A stretch of DNA of 64,000 bases from Rana temporaria (GCF_905171775.1 NC_053494.1:130922210-130986209); one strand, 5' to 3'. Shown: positions 34,284 to 45,783, numbered from the stretch's first letter. Translations and numbers: made by a program. The notes: a model not told the origin generated them from the letters alone.

Positions 34284-35686
34284 CAACATGGGGGAGTGTG
34301 TGCTTTGGGGCAGGGGGCACTGCGCCCCCCACCCAAAAACACTCTTGTCCCCATGTCGATAGGGACAAGGGCCTCTTCCCGACAACCCTGGCCGTTGGTT
34401 GTCAGGGAATGCGGGCGGGGGGCTTATCAGAATCTGGGAGCCCCTTTAATAAGGTGGCCCCCAGATACCGGTGAATGAGTATGGGGTACATCGTACCCCT
34501 ACCCATTCACCTGGGGGGAAAATGTAAAGTAAAAAAAAAAACACAGATTTTTACAATAATTTATTAGTCAGCTGGGGGGTCTTCTGCCGGGTCCCCCCCT
34601 TTAGGCTCTTTTACATTCGGGGGGGCTTCACCATTTTCTGCCGGGGCCCCGGGCTTAGTGGTTTTCTGCCGGGGGTGGGCCACCCCCCCCGGGCTTCTCC
34701 GCTGCCTTCCGCCGGGGCCCTTTAAGCTCTTTAACATTCGGGGGGCCCGGGCTTTGCCATTTTCTGCCGGGGGTGGGCTTATCTCTGATGTCTTCTCTGT
34801 TCCCTCTTCTGCCTGGCTCCTCCGTGGGGGCCAGGGCTTCTCTCTGCTGTGTTCTCTGTTCCCTCTTCTGCCTGGCTCCTCCGCGGGGGCCAGGGCTTCT
34901 CTCCGCTGTCTTCTCTGTTCCCTCTTCTGCCTGGATCCACCGTGGGGGCCAGGGCTTCTCTCCACTGTCTTCTTCCTTCTTCTGTTCCATTTGATGTTGA
35001 CACGACGAGCTCTCCCGCTGTAATGCTGACATCACATTCCCAGGGCATGATGGGAATGTGATGTCACAAAGGTTGGGGTCGCAGGCCCCCGCAGAGGAGC
35101 CAGGCAGAAGAGGGAACAGAGAACACAGCGGAGAGAAGCCCTGGCCCCCGCGGAGGAGCCAGGCAAAAGAGGGAACAGAGAAGACAGTGGAAGGGAAGCC
35201 CACCCCCGGCAGAAAACTGCAAAGCCCGGGGCCCTGGCGGAAGGCAGCAGAGAAGCCCGGGGGGGGGGTGGCCCACCCCTCGGCAGAAAACGGCAAAGCC
35301 TGGGGCCCCGGCGGGAAGAGAGAAGACCGGACCTACACCCCCCCCCCTTGTAAAAGAGCTTAAAGAAGAAAGGGGGGCCCCCGGCAGAAGACCCCCCCAA
35401 CTGACAGCTGAATAAATTACTACAAAAATCTGTGTGGTGTTTCTTTTTAAACTTTACATTTTTCCACGATGTACCCCATACTCATTCACATAGGGTGGGG
35501 GGGGGCAGGCATCTGGGGGCCACCTTATTAAAGGGGGCTCCCAGTTTCCGATAACCCCCAGCCGCATACCCCGACAACCAACGGCCAGGGTTGTCGGGAA
35601 GTGACCCTTGTCCCTATCGACATGGGGACAAGAGTGCTGTGGAGTGGGGGGGCACTGTGCCCCAAAGCACACACTCCCCCATGTTG
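34284..35686. repeat. Long inverted repeat element 2
   Basis: The ends CAACATGGGGGAGTG and its inverse are joined by GC-rich arms sharing, for example, AACCAACGGCCAGGGTTGTC and GGCCACCTTATTAAAGG-like stretches in inverted form. The centre is a hairpin, GACATCACATTCCCA and its inverse, near 35042. A 60-bp unit containing GCCTGGCTCCTCCG is repeated about three times in the left arm. It resembles the inverted repeat at 29034-30881 in design and in phrases such as GGTCTGGTA near the ends. Confidence 0.8.
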
Positions 35687-36435
35687 AGGGCATGCGGTCT
35701 GGTACGGCTCAGGAGGGGGGGGGGGCGCTCGCTCGTCCGGCCAGACTGCGTGCTTGGATAAGGGTTTGGTCTGGATCTTGGGGGAACCCCCACACTGTTT
35801 TTTTCAGCGTAGGTTTTCCCCCTTACGATCCAGACCAAGCCGAAGGGTCTCATGTGCCACTGCAGGGGAACCCACACCGTTTTTTTGTTTGAAATTTGGC
35901 GCGAGTTCCCCTTCATGGTCTGCGCAAGCTGAAAACGGTTTGGGCTTTCACGTGTGCCGCCTCAAGTCGTGCAAATGCAGCTACGCCGTTTGGGATTTAC
36001 CAAGATTTTGCCGGCGTAGTGAGATGGTGTGCGTGAAACTCCCAAATTGCCGCGCACGCATGCGCAGTACACAAATAAACCTCCCGGAGGTTTATTCATA
36101 CTTGCAGCGTACGGTGCTCGTTTTCACAAAAACCACCTTCACTTTCACTTCGGCCCTGGAAACTTAAACAAACACATGTCACTACACTTCCCCACATCAC
36201 CCCACATCCCCCCCCTAATAAATTCCCGCCCAAACCCCTTCTAATTACATTTTTAAATGCTGTGCGCCAGGTCTATAGAGGGGCACCACGCGCCCTCTCC
36301 TGGTCGCACTAGGCATTATAGTAAATAAAGAAATACACTGCTCTGTCAGCGTATTTCTTTAGTAAATGACAAAACCGTTTTTTCTCCTGCCTTTGCTCCA
36401 TGAATCATGGAGCAAAGGCTTGGTAAATAAGCCCC
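35687..36435. other. No gene; right part of the composite element
   Basis: Non-coding sequence leading to the GTAAATAAGCCCC end. A short hairpin (TTTGCTCCATGAATCATGGA GCAAA) lies at about 36393-36420. Confidence 0.5.
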
Positions 36436-37488
36436 TATGTGTGGAGAAAAAGAGGCACAGCACAACAACATCAAAACCTCATCCCAACTGTGAAGTATGG
36501 TGTTGGGGGCATCATGGTTTGGAGCTGCTTTGCTGTGTCAGGGCCTAGACGCAATCTGAGAAAAAATTAATTCCCAAGTTTATCAAGACATTTTGCAGGA
36601 GAACTTAAGGCCATCTGTCCACCAGCTGAAGCTCAACAGAAGATGGGTGTTGCAACAGGACAACGACCCAAAGCACACAGGTGATACTCGAAAAATTTGA
36701 ATATCGTGCAACAGTTCATTTATTTCACTAATGCAACTTAAAAAGTGAAATTAATATATGAGATAAACTCATTACATGCAACACAAGATAGTTCAAGCCG
36801 TGATTTGTCATAATTGTGATGATTATGGCTTACAGCTCATGAAAACCCCAAATACACAATTTCAGAAAATTTGAATATTGTGAAAAGGTGCAATATTCTA
36901 GGCTCAAAGTGCCCCACTCTAATCAGCTACTTAAGCCATAACACCTGCAAAGGGTTCCTGAGCCTTTAAATGGTCTCTCAGTCTGGTTCAGTAGGAATCA
37001 CAATCATGGGAAAGACTGCTGACCTGACAGTTGTGCAGAAAACCATCATTGACACTCTCCATAAAGAGGGAAAGCCTCAAAAGGTAATTGCAAAAGAAGT
37101 TGGATGTGTATGGAGGAAGAATGGAGAATGGAGAGACACACACCACAAGATGCTTGAAGTCCAGTGTGAAGTTTCCACTGTCTGTGTTGATTTGGGGAGC
37201 CATGTCATCTGCTAGTGTTGGTCCACTGTGCTTCATTAAGTCCGGGGTCACCGCAGCCGTCTACCAGGAGATTATGGAGAACTTCATGCTTCCTTCCGCA
37301 GACGCGCTCTATGGGGATGCTAACTTCATTTTCCAGCAGGACTTGGCACCTGCCCACACTGCCAAAAGCACCAAAACCTGGTTCAATGACCGTGGGATTA
37401 CTGTGCTTGACTGGCCAGCAAACTCGCCTGACTTGAACCACATAGAGAATATATAGAGCATTGTCAAGAGAAAGATGAGAGACCTGAG

Positions 37489-38795
37489 CAGGGCCATCTT
37501 AATAGCATCATGGGCCCCTGGGCAAAGTAATGCTTGGGGCCCCTACAATGGAGGTAAATAGACATCAAGTAGGTAGAGGGCAGACAAGCAGAGCTTCCCC
37601 TTTTGGGTGGAGCTCTGCATTAACTACATAAACAATCATTCTGTACAGCAAAGAAACAGTGGGGAAAATACTACATACATAAAGTAACAAAGCTGTCCTG
37701 TGCATATAATATATCTGCTAGATTGATGCCTCCCCATCACTCTGACCCCTCTACACCCCAGATATCCCCCAGCACTCTGACCCCTCTACAACCCAGATAT
37801 CCCCCCAGCACTCTGACCCCTCTACACCCCAGATACCCTCCCAGCACCCTGACCCCTCTATACCCCAGATATCCCCCCAGCACTCTGACCCCTCTACAAC
37901 CCAGATATCCTCCCAGAACTCTGACCCCTCTACACCCGAGATATCCCCCCAGCACTCTGACCCCTCTACACCCCAGATATCCCCCCAGCACTCTGACACC
38001 TCTACACCCCAAATATCCCCCAGCACTCTGACCCTTCTACACCCCAGATATCCTCCCAGCACCCTGACCCCTCTACACCCCAGATATCCCCCAACACTCT
38101 GACCCCTCTACACCCCAGATATCCCCCCAGCACTCTGACCCCTCTACACCCCAGATATCCCCCCAGCACTCTGACCCTTCTACAACCCAGATATCCCCTC
38201 AGCACTCTGGCCCCTATACACCCCAGATATCCCCCCAGCACTCTGACCCCTCTACAACCCAGATTTTCCCTCAGCACTCTGGCCCCTCTACACCCCAGAT
38301 ATCCCCCCAGCACTCTGGCCCCTCTACACACCAGATATCCCCCAGCACTCTGACCCCTCTACACACCAGATATCCCCCGAGCACTCTGACCACTCTACAC
38401 CCCAGATATCCCCCCAGCACTCTGACCCCTCTACACCCCAGATATCCCCCAGCACTCTGACCCCTCTACACCCTAGATATCCCCCCAGCACTGTAACCAT
38501 ATACCATAAGATACCCCTTGTATTGTGGCCCCTACTACATCCCTGATACCCCCTACACTCTACATTCCTTCCTTCGAGTCCTGAACACTCACACTGCATG
38601 GGGTGGGGTCAGAGCATCACTGGCGCACAGCCTGCCTCCCCTGTGTATCTATCACTCTCAGTGCCATCATATGGCCACCAATTTCGGGGCTGCGTGGGCT
38701 CAAGGACCAGCTGCTTTGGGGAAAGTGCAGGGGCCCCCATGCAGCTGGGGCCCCTGGGCAGTTCCCAGGTGTGCCCTCTCATTAAGACAGCCCTG
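37489..38795. mobile_element. hAT-type non-autonomous element with minisatellite
   Basis: The terminal inverted repeats CAGGGCCATCTTAAT and ATTAAGACAGCCCTG are flanked by the 8-bp duplication GACCTGAG (37481-37488 and 38796-38803), the hAT signature. The insertion is in the transposase gene of Tc1-like element 2. It has no transposase; its interior is mostly a minisatellite. Confidence 0.9.
37733..38505. repeat. Minisatellite, unit about 37 bp
   Basis: Roughly twenty copies of a unit containing CAGCACTCTGACCCCTCTAC and CAGATATCCCCC fill most of the hAT-type element. Units vary in C-run length, and long reading frames across it on both strands are artefacts of the repeat. Confidence 0.9.
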
Positions 38796-39957
38796 GACCT
38801 GAGACTGAACAATGCAGAAGAGCTGAAGGTCTCTATTGAAGCATCCTGGTCTTCCATAACACCTCAGCAGTGCCACAGGCTGATAGCTTCCATGCCACAC
38901 TGCATTGAGGCAGTAATTGCTGCAAATGGGGCCCAAACCAAGTACTGAGTACATATGCATGCTTATACTTTTCAGAGGTCCGATATTGTTCTTTGTACAA
39001 TCCTTGTTTTATTGATTGCATGTAATATTCTAATTTTCTGAGATTTTGGATTTAGGGTTTTCATGAGCTGTAAGCCATAATCATCACAATTATGACAAAT
39101 CATGGCTTGAACTATCTTGCTTTGCATGTAATGAGTCTAAACTCATATATTAGTTTTACCTTTTAAGTTGCATTAGTAAAAAAAACGTTTGCACGATATT
39201 CACATTTTTTGAGTATCACCTATAGAAGTAAATCAGAAAACAATTTTGTGGCGCTAAAAATAATAATAATGATAATGATATGGTACTAATAGTCTGTGTT
39301 AACACCAATTGACAGTGTAATCAAATGAAAAAGTCCATATATAATAAATCAATGACAGTAGATAGTTAAAAATAAACTGTTGATGGATGAGTAATCAAGT
39401 GAATGGTTCCAAACACCACGGTGAATCAAAGTAAATGGTTTGTGAAAATGACCACCACCAGAAGCGGAGGCTTACCAGAGGTATTGAACCCAAATAAGCA
39501 TACGCTTAAAGGGTCAATACAAGCTGAATGTAAGTTGGTGAAGACCACATCAACCGGATCTGGATATACGATTGGGAGGATACCCTGAAGACATCACGTA
39601 AACCAGCACAGGGGGGAATGGCAGCAACTTGGAGGTAATTCTCAAAGGATCAGGCCGTATCCAAAGTGCATAAAGGAAAACGAAGGCACATAGTGTGATA
39701 CCGTAACAATGTTGAGATTTAATAACGGTTAAAAACACTTACAGTTTTGCTGAATAAAAAGGACATCAATAAGAAATAGTGCATGGCAGCAGCAGAGTCC
39801 CGACGCCTTCGTTTTCCTTTATGCACTTTGGATACGGCCACTTGATTACTCATCCATCAACAGTTTATTTTTAACTATCTACTGTCATTGATTTATTATA
39901 TATGGACTTTTTCATTTGATTACACTGTCAATTGGTGTTAACACAGACTATTAGTAC

Positions 39958-40504
39958 TAGGGTTGTCCCGATACCACTTTTTTAGGACCGAGTACAAGTA
40001 CCGATACTTTTTTTAAATGTGTCCCCATATGCAGCCATGTGTCCCCATATGCAGCCATGTGTCCCCATATGCAGCCATGTCCCCCCCCATATGCAGCCAT
40101 GTCCCCCACATATGCAGCCATGTCCCTCTAGCCATGTCCCTCACATATGCAGCAATGTCCCTCTAGCCATGTCCCTCACATATGCAGCCATGTCCCTCAC
40201 ATATGCAGCAATGTCCCTCTAGCCATGTCCCTCACATATGCAGCCATGTCCCTCACATATGCAGCAATGTCCCTCACATATGCAGCAATGTCCCTCTAGC
40301 CATGTCCCTCACATATGCAGCAATGTCACTCTAGCCATGTCCCTCGATGCGGCGGCACAATGCGGCAGGAGCGGCGGGGGGGGGGGAAGGGGGGGGAAGT
40401 ATTCTATTTAGGTATCGGGGGTATTTGCACGAGTACGAGTACTCCCGCAAATACTCGGTATCGGTCCCGATACCGATACTGGTATCGGTATCTGGACAAC
40501 CCTA
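39958..40504. mobile_element. hAT-type non-autonomous element, 547 bp
   Basis: The ends TAGGGTTGTCCCGATACC and GGTATCTGGACAACCCTA are imperfect inverted repeats, and the 8-bp duplication ATTAGTAC (39950-39957 and 40505-40512) is exact. The right subterminal region has several GGTATCGG copies. It lies in the right arm of snapback insertion 3, so it is younger than that insertion. Confidence 0.9.
40020..40345. repeat. Minisatellite of CATATGCAGCCATGTCCC type
   Basis: A 17-19 bp unit (CATATGCAGCCATGTCCC) alternates with a variant containing CTCTAGCCATGTCCCTCA inside the hAT-type element, about 15 units in all. It does not encode a plausible protein. Confidence 0.85.
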
Positions 40505-40991
40505 ATTAGTACCATATCATTATCATTATTATTATTTTTAGCGCCACAAAATTGTTTTCTGTTTTTTCACTGCTTTCTTGTTTCACTGGATTGTTTGTGG
40601 CTGCTAAGTATTTGGATAGCGCAGATTTATTTTTGTTTTTGTATAGAAGTAAATCAGCAACAGAATGGCTTAAACAGAAGAAAATACGCCTTCTGGAGTG
40701 GCCCAGTCAGAGTCCTGACCTCAACCCGATTGAGATGCTGTGGCATGACCTCAAGAAAGCGATTCACACCAGACATCCCCAGAATATTGCTGAACTGAAA
40801 CAGTTCTGTAAAGAGGAATGGTCAAGAATTACTACTGACCGTTGTGCACGTCTGATCTGCAACTACAAAAAACGTTTGGTTGAAGTTATTACTGCCTAAG
40901 GAGGTTCAACCAAGGGTTCACATACTTTTTCCACCTTCACTGTGAATGTTTACATGGTGTGTTCAATAAAAACATGGTAACATTTAAATCT

Positions 40992-41010
40992 ATCTATATA
41001 TAGATCTATA

Positions 41011-41072
<62 letters not shown>

Positions 41073-41075
41073 TAG
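40992..41075. repeat. (AT)n microsatellite
   Basis: An alternating AT tract with a few G and C interruptions, at the truncated right end of Tc1-like element 1. Confidence 0.9.
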
Positions 41076-41106
41076 ATATATATAGTATGCATATACTGTA
41101 TGTATA

Positions 41107-42173
41107 TGTAGTGCCGGGTTACTTCCAAGTACCGGTGCTTGTCGAAATTTAAGGGATAATCAGAGTGTATGGACTCTGATTTCTATTGCAATGTTTGGTT
41201 AGGGTCTCTGGTTCAGCTTGGCTGTGCTGTGGGCTCACTCTGTTGTTGGGGTGTTATCGCACTCCGGGACGACAGGTGGCACCAGTGGAGTTGAGGTTTG
41301 GGTGTTCTTTCCCAGCGGCCATTCAGAAGGCTTGGGCCACGCTGGGCATGCTGGGAGAGGGTACTTCTTGAACAGACGCCATTAAGGCGGGGTCTTCTTC
41401 TGGTGTGGCACCCACCTTCAGGGTGGCCACATCACGGCACTCCGGCGCTATGGCCTACCTGGCCGGAGTATGCGTGCTACGCAGTGTTCCTGGTTTCGGG
41501 CCTAAGATGGTTCGGAGAATTTAAGCAGGACGGGGACTCAGTGGTTGACTGGGTTCCCACTTTTGAAGATCTCAAGCGAGTTAGCTGTTCGGTGGGGAGT
41601 CCATCTGAGGAGCGCCAGTGAGCGGCTGGCGGTCCAATAGGATTCCGACGAACCACCGGGGATCGAGGTGACCGCACACTGAAGGATTAACTCCTCTTTC
41701 AGTCGGCACCTGGGCGACGTTAAGGAGAAGATTCAGGCATAACTTTACCTAGGAGGGTTGCCTCTGTATCTGCAATCAGAGAGGGCCTGTGGCAGAGGCG
41801 TCTCCCTGACATTCATCCGGGAGGGTCTGTGGCAGAGACTTCATTCTGGAGAGGTTCAGTGAGAGAGGGCTATCCGGGTACGCTAAGCCCACTCAAATAG
41901 GAGTGGTGAGAAAAGTGTTACGCATAGGAGCAGGACTGTTCCAAATACTACGCCTGAATCTGCGATTCTTCTTCTTCCATCTCTATCCCTTTCATCACCT
42001 GTTTACTGTTTTTACCCGGCTGGGTAATAAAGAGCACATAAAAAGACATTTCTTCGTGGACATTCCTTTGCTGCTGTTGTATGCACCTTCACCCCTAGAC
42101 ATGAGGAGGGAACCATAAGGTAAATCTGCCATCTCATTAATTATCAGCGGCTCCTTCGGGGGTGAGCGCTACA
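41107..42173. mobile_element. Probable solo LTR, 1067 bp
   Basis: The segment starts TGTAGTGCCGGG and ends GTGAGCGCTACA, with TG...CA termini and a short inverted TGTAG/CTACA. It is flanked by TATA on both sides (41103-41106 and 42174-42177). An AATAAAGAGCAC signal lies at about 42026. No internal region or partner LTR is seen. The TATA flanks lie near an AT-rich tract, so the duplication could be chance. Confidence 0.5.
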
Positions 42174-42193
42174 TATATGTAATTTTAAGCCTA

Positions 42194-42732
42194 ATGCCGC
42201 ATACACACGACCGTTTTTCGGGTTCTAAAAAATGAAGTTTTTAAGGGTCTAGAAAAAACAACGTTTTTTTCAACCCGATCATTAAAACGGCCTTGCCTAC
42301 ACACGATCATGATCTAGCAAAGCGCGGCACGACAGTACTATAAAGGGGAAGTTCCATTCGGATGACGCCACCCTTTGGGCTGCTTTAGCTGATTTCGTGT
42401 TAGTAAAAGACGATTTGCGCTTTTCTGTCTGTTACAGCATGATGAATGTGCTTACTCTATTTACTAGAACAAGCTCTCCCGTCTCATAACTTGCTTCTGA
42501 GCATGTGCGATTTTTTCACATCGTTAAAGCCCACACACGACCATTTTTTACAACCTTAAAAACGACAACGTCAAAAACGTTGTGAAAAAAAAAATAGAGC
42601 ATGTTAGAAAAAAAATTGCCCATTTTTTAGAACCCGAAAAATGCTCTGAAGCCCACACACGATCGTTTTTAATGACATTCAAAAAAAAATTCATTTTTTA
42701 GAACCCGAAAAACGGTCGTGTGTACGCGGCAA
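42194..42732. mobile_element. MITE, family A
   Basis: The ends ATGCCGCATACACACGACCG and the inverse CGGTCGTGTGTACGCGGCAA enclose an interior closely similar to 11174-11680. It interrupts a TTAA-type fragment that continues at 42733. Confidence 0.85.
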
Positions 42733-43150
42733 TAGACACAAGGTTATAGCGTCCACAAACTATGGGAAAGATTTATGTCATTTTTATGGCCCTTTTTTTA
42801 CTAGTTATGGCGGTGATCTGCAATTTTTAGCAGTACTGCGACATTGCGGTGGACAGTTTAGACATGTTGGACACATTTTTGGGAACATTGGAATTTATAC
42901 AGCGATCAGAGCTATAAAAATGCACTGATTACTGTGCAAATGTCACTGGCAGGGAAGGTTAACACTAGGGAGCGATCAAGAGGTTAAATGTGTTCCCTAG
43001 TTAGTGTTTATAACTGTATGGTGATGTGACTGACAATGGGAGGAGATATATCATTGTTCCTATTTACTAGGAACAAACTATATGTCTCCTTGTTCTAGCT
43101 CTCGTTCTTGCAATCGCGTGTGGCCAGCGGCGATCGCACCTGCTGGGCAC
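42733..43150. mobile_element. Fragment of a TTAA-target element
   Basis: The sequence (for example TTTTTACTAGTTATGGCGGT and AGGGAAGGTTAACACTAGGG) matches the second half of the copy at 33478-34280. Both ends of the full element are missing here. Confidence 0.6.
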
Positions 43151-43764
43151 GCGCATTGGGTCCTACTAGGCATTCTACTAGGCATTTTTCCTAAATTGTA
43201 CTTGTCATTCTGAATAATGCCTAGGTAATTTATGCATTGCCCAGGGAAAGTATATAGCATATTAAAAAATAAAACACACTTTTTATGCTTTGTCTAAAAT
43301 CATTCTATAGATTGCATAGGCATTTTATACAGCCTAATTACACACATTGATGGTAACAACTTAACACATTTTCAGAACTAATGCCAGTCTATGCAATCCA
43401 CCCTAAAATACAGGAAACTTTTTGATCTGTGTACTTTTTTTTTAATAATTTACCAGAAAATCAGACGTCAAACTGCATATCAGTCTTTACCTTGGTAAGT
43501 TGTCACCATGGAAAACATTCCACTGAACAGTGTGTTACCAATTATGTCCAGGGATAAATAATACCACCAGTTGGAATATATGAAAAGAATAATAAAAAAT
43601 AGTGCAATAGTCATCTATTAGCAATTTTACTAATTTAATATTAAAACATTAAAAGACTAAAACTACCATTATATTATAGTTCGGTTGCAGTTCATATCAC
43701 CAAATTGGTACTGTTCTACAAAACCACAGATGGATGAACGGGTCAGACTAAGAAGAGAGACTTA
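43151..43764. other. No gene seen
   Basis: AT-rich intergenic sequence without repeat ends or coding potential that I can recognise. Confidence 0.5.
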
Positions 43765-44868
43765 GGCCTCATACACACGATAGGTTAAATAGAGGACAAC
43801 AGTCTGATGGACCGTTTTCATCGGTCAAAACCGATCGTGTGTGGGCCCCATAGGTTATTTAACCATTGGTTAACCACTTAACCCCCAGACCATATTGCTG
43901 GTCAAAACCAGAGCACTTTTTGTGATACGGCACTGCGTCACACGGCGCAGTCATGCGATGTGGCTTCCTTTTTTTCCCCCACAAATAGAGCTTTCTTTTG
44001 GTGGTATTTGATTACCTCTGCGGTATTTAGTTTTTGTGCTATAAACAAAAATAGAGCGACAATTTTGAAAAAAAAAAATATTTTTTACTTTTTGCTATAA
44101 TAAATATCCCCCAAAAATATATTAAACAAAATGTTTTTCCTCAGTTTAGGCCGATACGTATTCTTCTACATATTTTTCGTAAAAAAAAAATAAGCGTTTA
44201 TTGATTGGTTTGCGCAAAAGGTATAGCGTTTACAAAATAGGCGGTATTTCTAAGGCATTTTTATTAATATTTTTTTTTACTAGTAATGGCGGTGATCAGC
44301 GTTTTTTTTTTTCGGTACTGCGACATTATGGCGGACACTTCGTACACTTTTGACACATTTTTGGGACCATTGGCATTTTTATAGCGATCAGTGCTATAAA
44401 AATGCATTGGATTACTATAAAAATACTACTGGCAGTGAAGGGGTTAACACTAGCGCATGGGAGTTGGGGGCGAGCGAGAGCCGACGTATAGCTACGGGCT
44501 CTCGCGCAGGGGAGCCGACCTGCCGCCGTAAAATGACGGCGGCTGGTCGGCAAGTAGTTAAAAAAAAGCCAACTTGTTTTAAATTTAACCAATGGATTCC
44601 TAACCGATAGGACAAAACCGATCGTTAGTAGGCACGACCATCGGTTAAAAATTCACGCATGCTCAGAATCAAGTCGATGCATGCTTGGAAGCATTGAACT
44701 TCGTTTTTTTCAGCACGTCGTTTTGTTTTACGTCACCGCGTTCTGACACGATCGTTTTTTTAACCGATGGTGTGTAGGCGTGACGGACCATCAGTCAGCT
44801 TCATCGGTTAACCGATGACAATGGTCCATCAGACCGTTCTTATTGGATGGACTGATCGTGTGTACGCG
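43765..44868. mobile_element. MITE with GGCCTCATACACACGAT ends, holding a TTAA element
   Basis: The left end GGCCTCATACACACGAT and right end ATCGTGTGTACGCGGCTT are inverted. The arms share ACCGATCGTGTG-like and CATCGGTTAA motifs. A TTAA-target element (43870-44561) is inserted in it. Confidence 0.7.
43870..44561. mobile_element. TTAA-target (piggyBac-like) non-autonomous element
   Basis: TTAA at 43870-43873 and 44558-44561 flanks a 0.7-kb element that starts CCACTTAACCCCCAGACC and ends GGTCGGCAAGTAG. The interior has TTTGGTGGTATTTGATTACC and ATGGCGGTGATCAGCG, shared with the copies at 33478, 50986 and 61791. Confidence 0.75.
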
Positions 44869-45783
44869 GCTTCACATCGTTGATATCATTAACACCATTT
44901 TTATTAAACATAAAAAATATACACAGTTTTAAAAGGAAAAAACAGACAAATCTCTCACTGTGATTTTAATTTGACTCTGTATAGCTAAGCCAACATTAGA
45001 CAGGAACATGAGCCTGTCACTCTACTCCTCCAGCTCACATTCTTTACAGAGGCTAACATTGAACTTAAGTCTTAACACTGCCACCAGACAAGTTTATGAA
45101 TGCACAAGTGTAACTCTAATTTCATTCATGAACACTTTATATTTTAAACACAGGATTGTATTGTATAAATATTTATTATATATACTGTATTATATTATAT
45201 ATTTTGAGTCTGAAACACGGGAATATAGTTCATACATTTATGGTAACTGGTATTTATACTGATATCTAGCACTGTATTTGTGGGTGATTGTGGTTTTTCA
45301 CTTTTCAGAGTAAATTGTCTAGGGATGCTGTTGTCCACACTGCCCTCTTGTTCTCCCTGAAGCAGGCCCACGTGGTAAAACTGTGTGGCCCACATAAAGA
45401 AGGCCATCGTTAAACTAGTCTGTAGGACAGATCATAACACATGTGAAAAAGGATCCGATGGTGTATATTTTACAGGTATCATCTTCTGTCAATGGTGGAC
45501 ACATTTACACATTTTTCACCTAATCTTTTTTAACTGAAACATCCCAGTGAGCATAACTAGCGGATGGAGAGAAGATTTACAGAGGACCCGCATTTTACTG
45601 GGGGCAATCTTATTCTTAATATTTGTGCCCTTCTATACGCAAATCTTGGCTTCTTTGGGGTGACTGGTCCCAATGTTATCGAACTATTCCTTCCATTTAA
45701 AATTGTGCAATCCTGTGCAACGGTGACAAACTAGGTAAAGTTTTATTATCCATAGGTGACGCTTTTAAAGCCTTTACAGATTA
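44869..45783. other. No gene seen
   Basis: AT-rich intergenic sequence. Short frames at 45008-45262 and 45195-45407 show no family resemblance. Confidence 0.45.

Larger units (their letters stand above)
28519..36435. mobile_element. Composite of nested repeats inserted in Tc1-like element 1
   Basis: The outer ends GGGGCTGATTTAC and GTAAATAAGCCCC are inverted repeats, flanked by TAT at 28516-28518 and 36436-36438, so the whole 7.9 kb behaves as one non-autonomous element filled by later insertions. Contents: a piece shared with 61475 onward, two GC-rich long inverted repeats, a 525-bp tandem duplication, and a TTAA-type fragment. No host gene is seen. Confidence 0.65.
36964..38948 (+). pseudogene. 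Tc1-like transposase 2, deleted and interrupted
   Basis: The N-terminal fragment (MGKTADLTVVQKTIIDTLHK) stops matching after about 37112, where a large internal part including most of the DNA-binding region is missing. The DDE domain resumes with WGAMSSASVGPLCFIKSGVT and contains FQQDLAPAHTA (second Asp) and WPANSPDLNHIENI (last acidic residue), then hits a stop at 37456. After the hAT-type insertion the C-terminus continues from about 38804 (RLNNAEELKVSIEASWSSIT to ANGAQTKY) and ends at 38948. The deletion and stop make it non-functional. Confidence 0.85.
36683..39220 (+). mobile_element. Tc1-like transposon 2, nested in Tc1-like 1
   Basis: The ends are inverted: GGTGATACTCGAAAAATTTG on the left and its near-inverse ending GAGTATCACC on the right, with further homology in the AAGCCATAATCATCACAATT block. 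A broken transposase lies inside and a hAT-type element (37489-38795) interrupts it. The TA duplication expected for the family is not clean at the left border. Confidence 0.8.
39221..40657 (+). mobile_element. Snapback Penelope-like insertion 3, with target duplications
   Basis: TATAGAAGTAAATCAG is duplicated at 39221-39236 and 40642-40657. The left arm (39237 to about 39804) is an inverted copy of a Penelope-like 3' region. In complement it reads from GTCGGGACTCTGCTGCTGCC through AACTGTAAGTGTTTTTAACC to the T-rich end, matching 46806-47360 in direct orientation. The right part is a direct but internally deleted copy (39805-39957 and 40513-40560), then an 81-bp unique tail. A hAT-type element sits in the right arm. 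It is inserted in Tc1-like element 1. Confidence 0.8.
28027..40899 (+). pseudogene. Tc1-like transposase 1, in three separated pieces
   Basis: This cut-and-paste DDE transposase is scattered by nested insertions. Piece 1 (28027-28518) holds the helix-turn-helix region (LRIVDLHKAGKGYKSISKSL, VHQSTVRQIFYKWKKF, RNGRP) and the first catalytic Asp in WTDETKVEFFG, with stops inside. Piece 2 (36436-36682) reads IPTVKYGVGGIMVWSCFAVS and DNDPKHT in changing frames, giving the second Asp. Piece 3 (40655-40899) reads WLKQKKIRLLEWPSQSPDLN, then PIE with the last acidic residue, and ends LVEVITA. Nonsense codons within the pieces show that it is dead even without the insertions. Confidence 0.85.
26913..40989 (+). 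mobile_element. Tc1-like transposon 1, expanded by nested insertions
   Basis: The element has long inverted repeats: 27784-27865 is the inverse of 40912-40989, sharing ATGTTTACATGGTGTGTTCA. The left repeat extends outward to 26913 with GTGAACCCTTTTGGAATGAT; the right one is cut short at 40989 by an (AT)n tract. Transposase pieces lie at 28027-28518, 36436-36682 and 40655-40899. Removing the insertions at 27024-27756, 28519-36435, 36683-39220 and 39237-40641 would restore an element of the order of 1.6 kb, normal for this class. Confidence 0.85.

Noticed and set aside
34564..35363. Long Pro/Arg-rich frames on both strands
   Set aside because: They follow the GC-rich inverted repeat and its 60-bp unit and are symmetric between strands.
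37723..38600. Several long Tyr, Gly or Pro-rich frames, and a superficially CRISPR-like array
   Set aside because: They are translations of a 37-bp minisatellite without unique spacers, in a eukaryotic hAT-type element.
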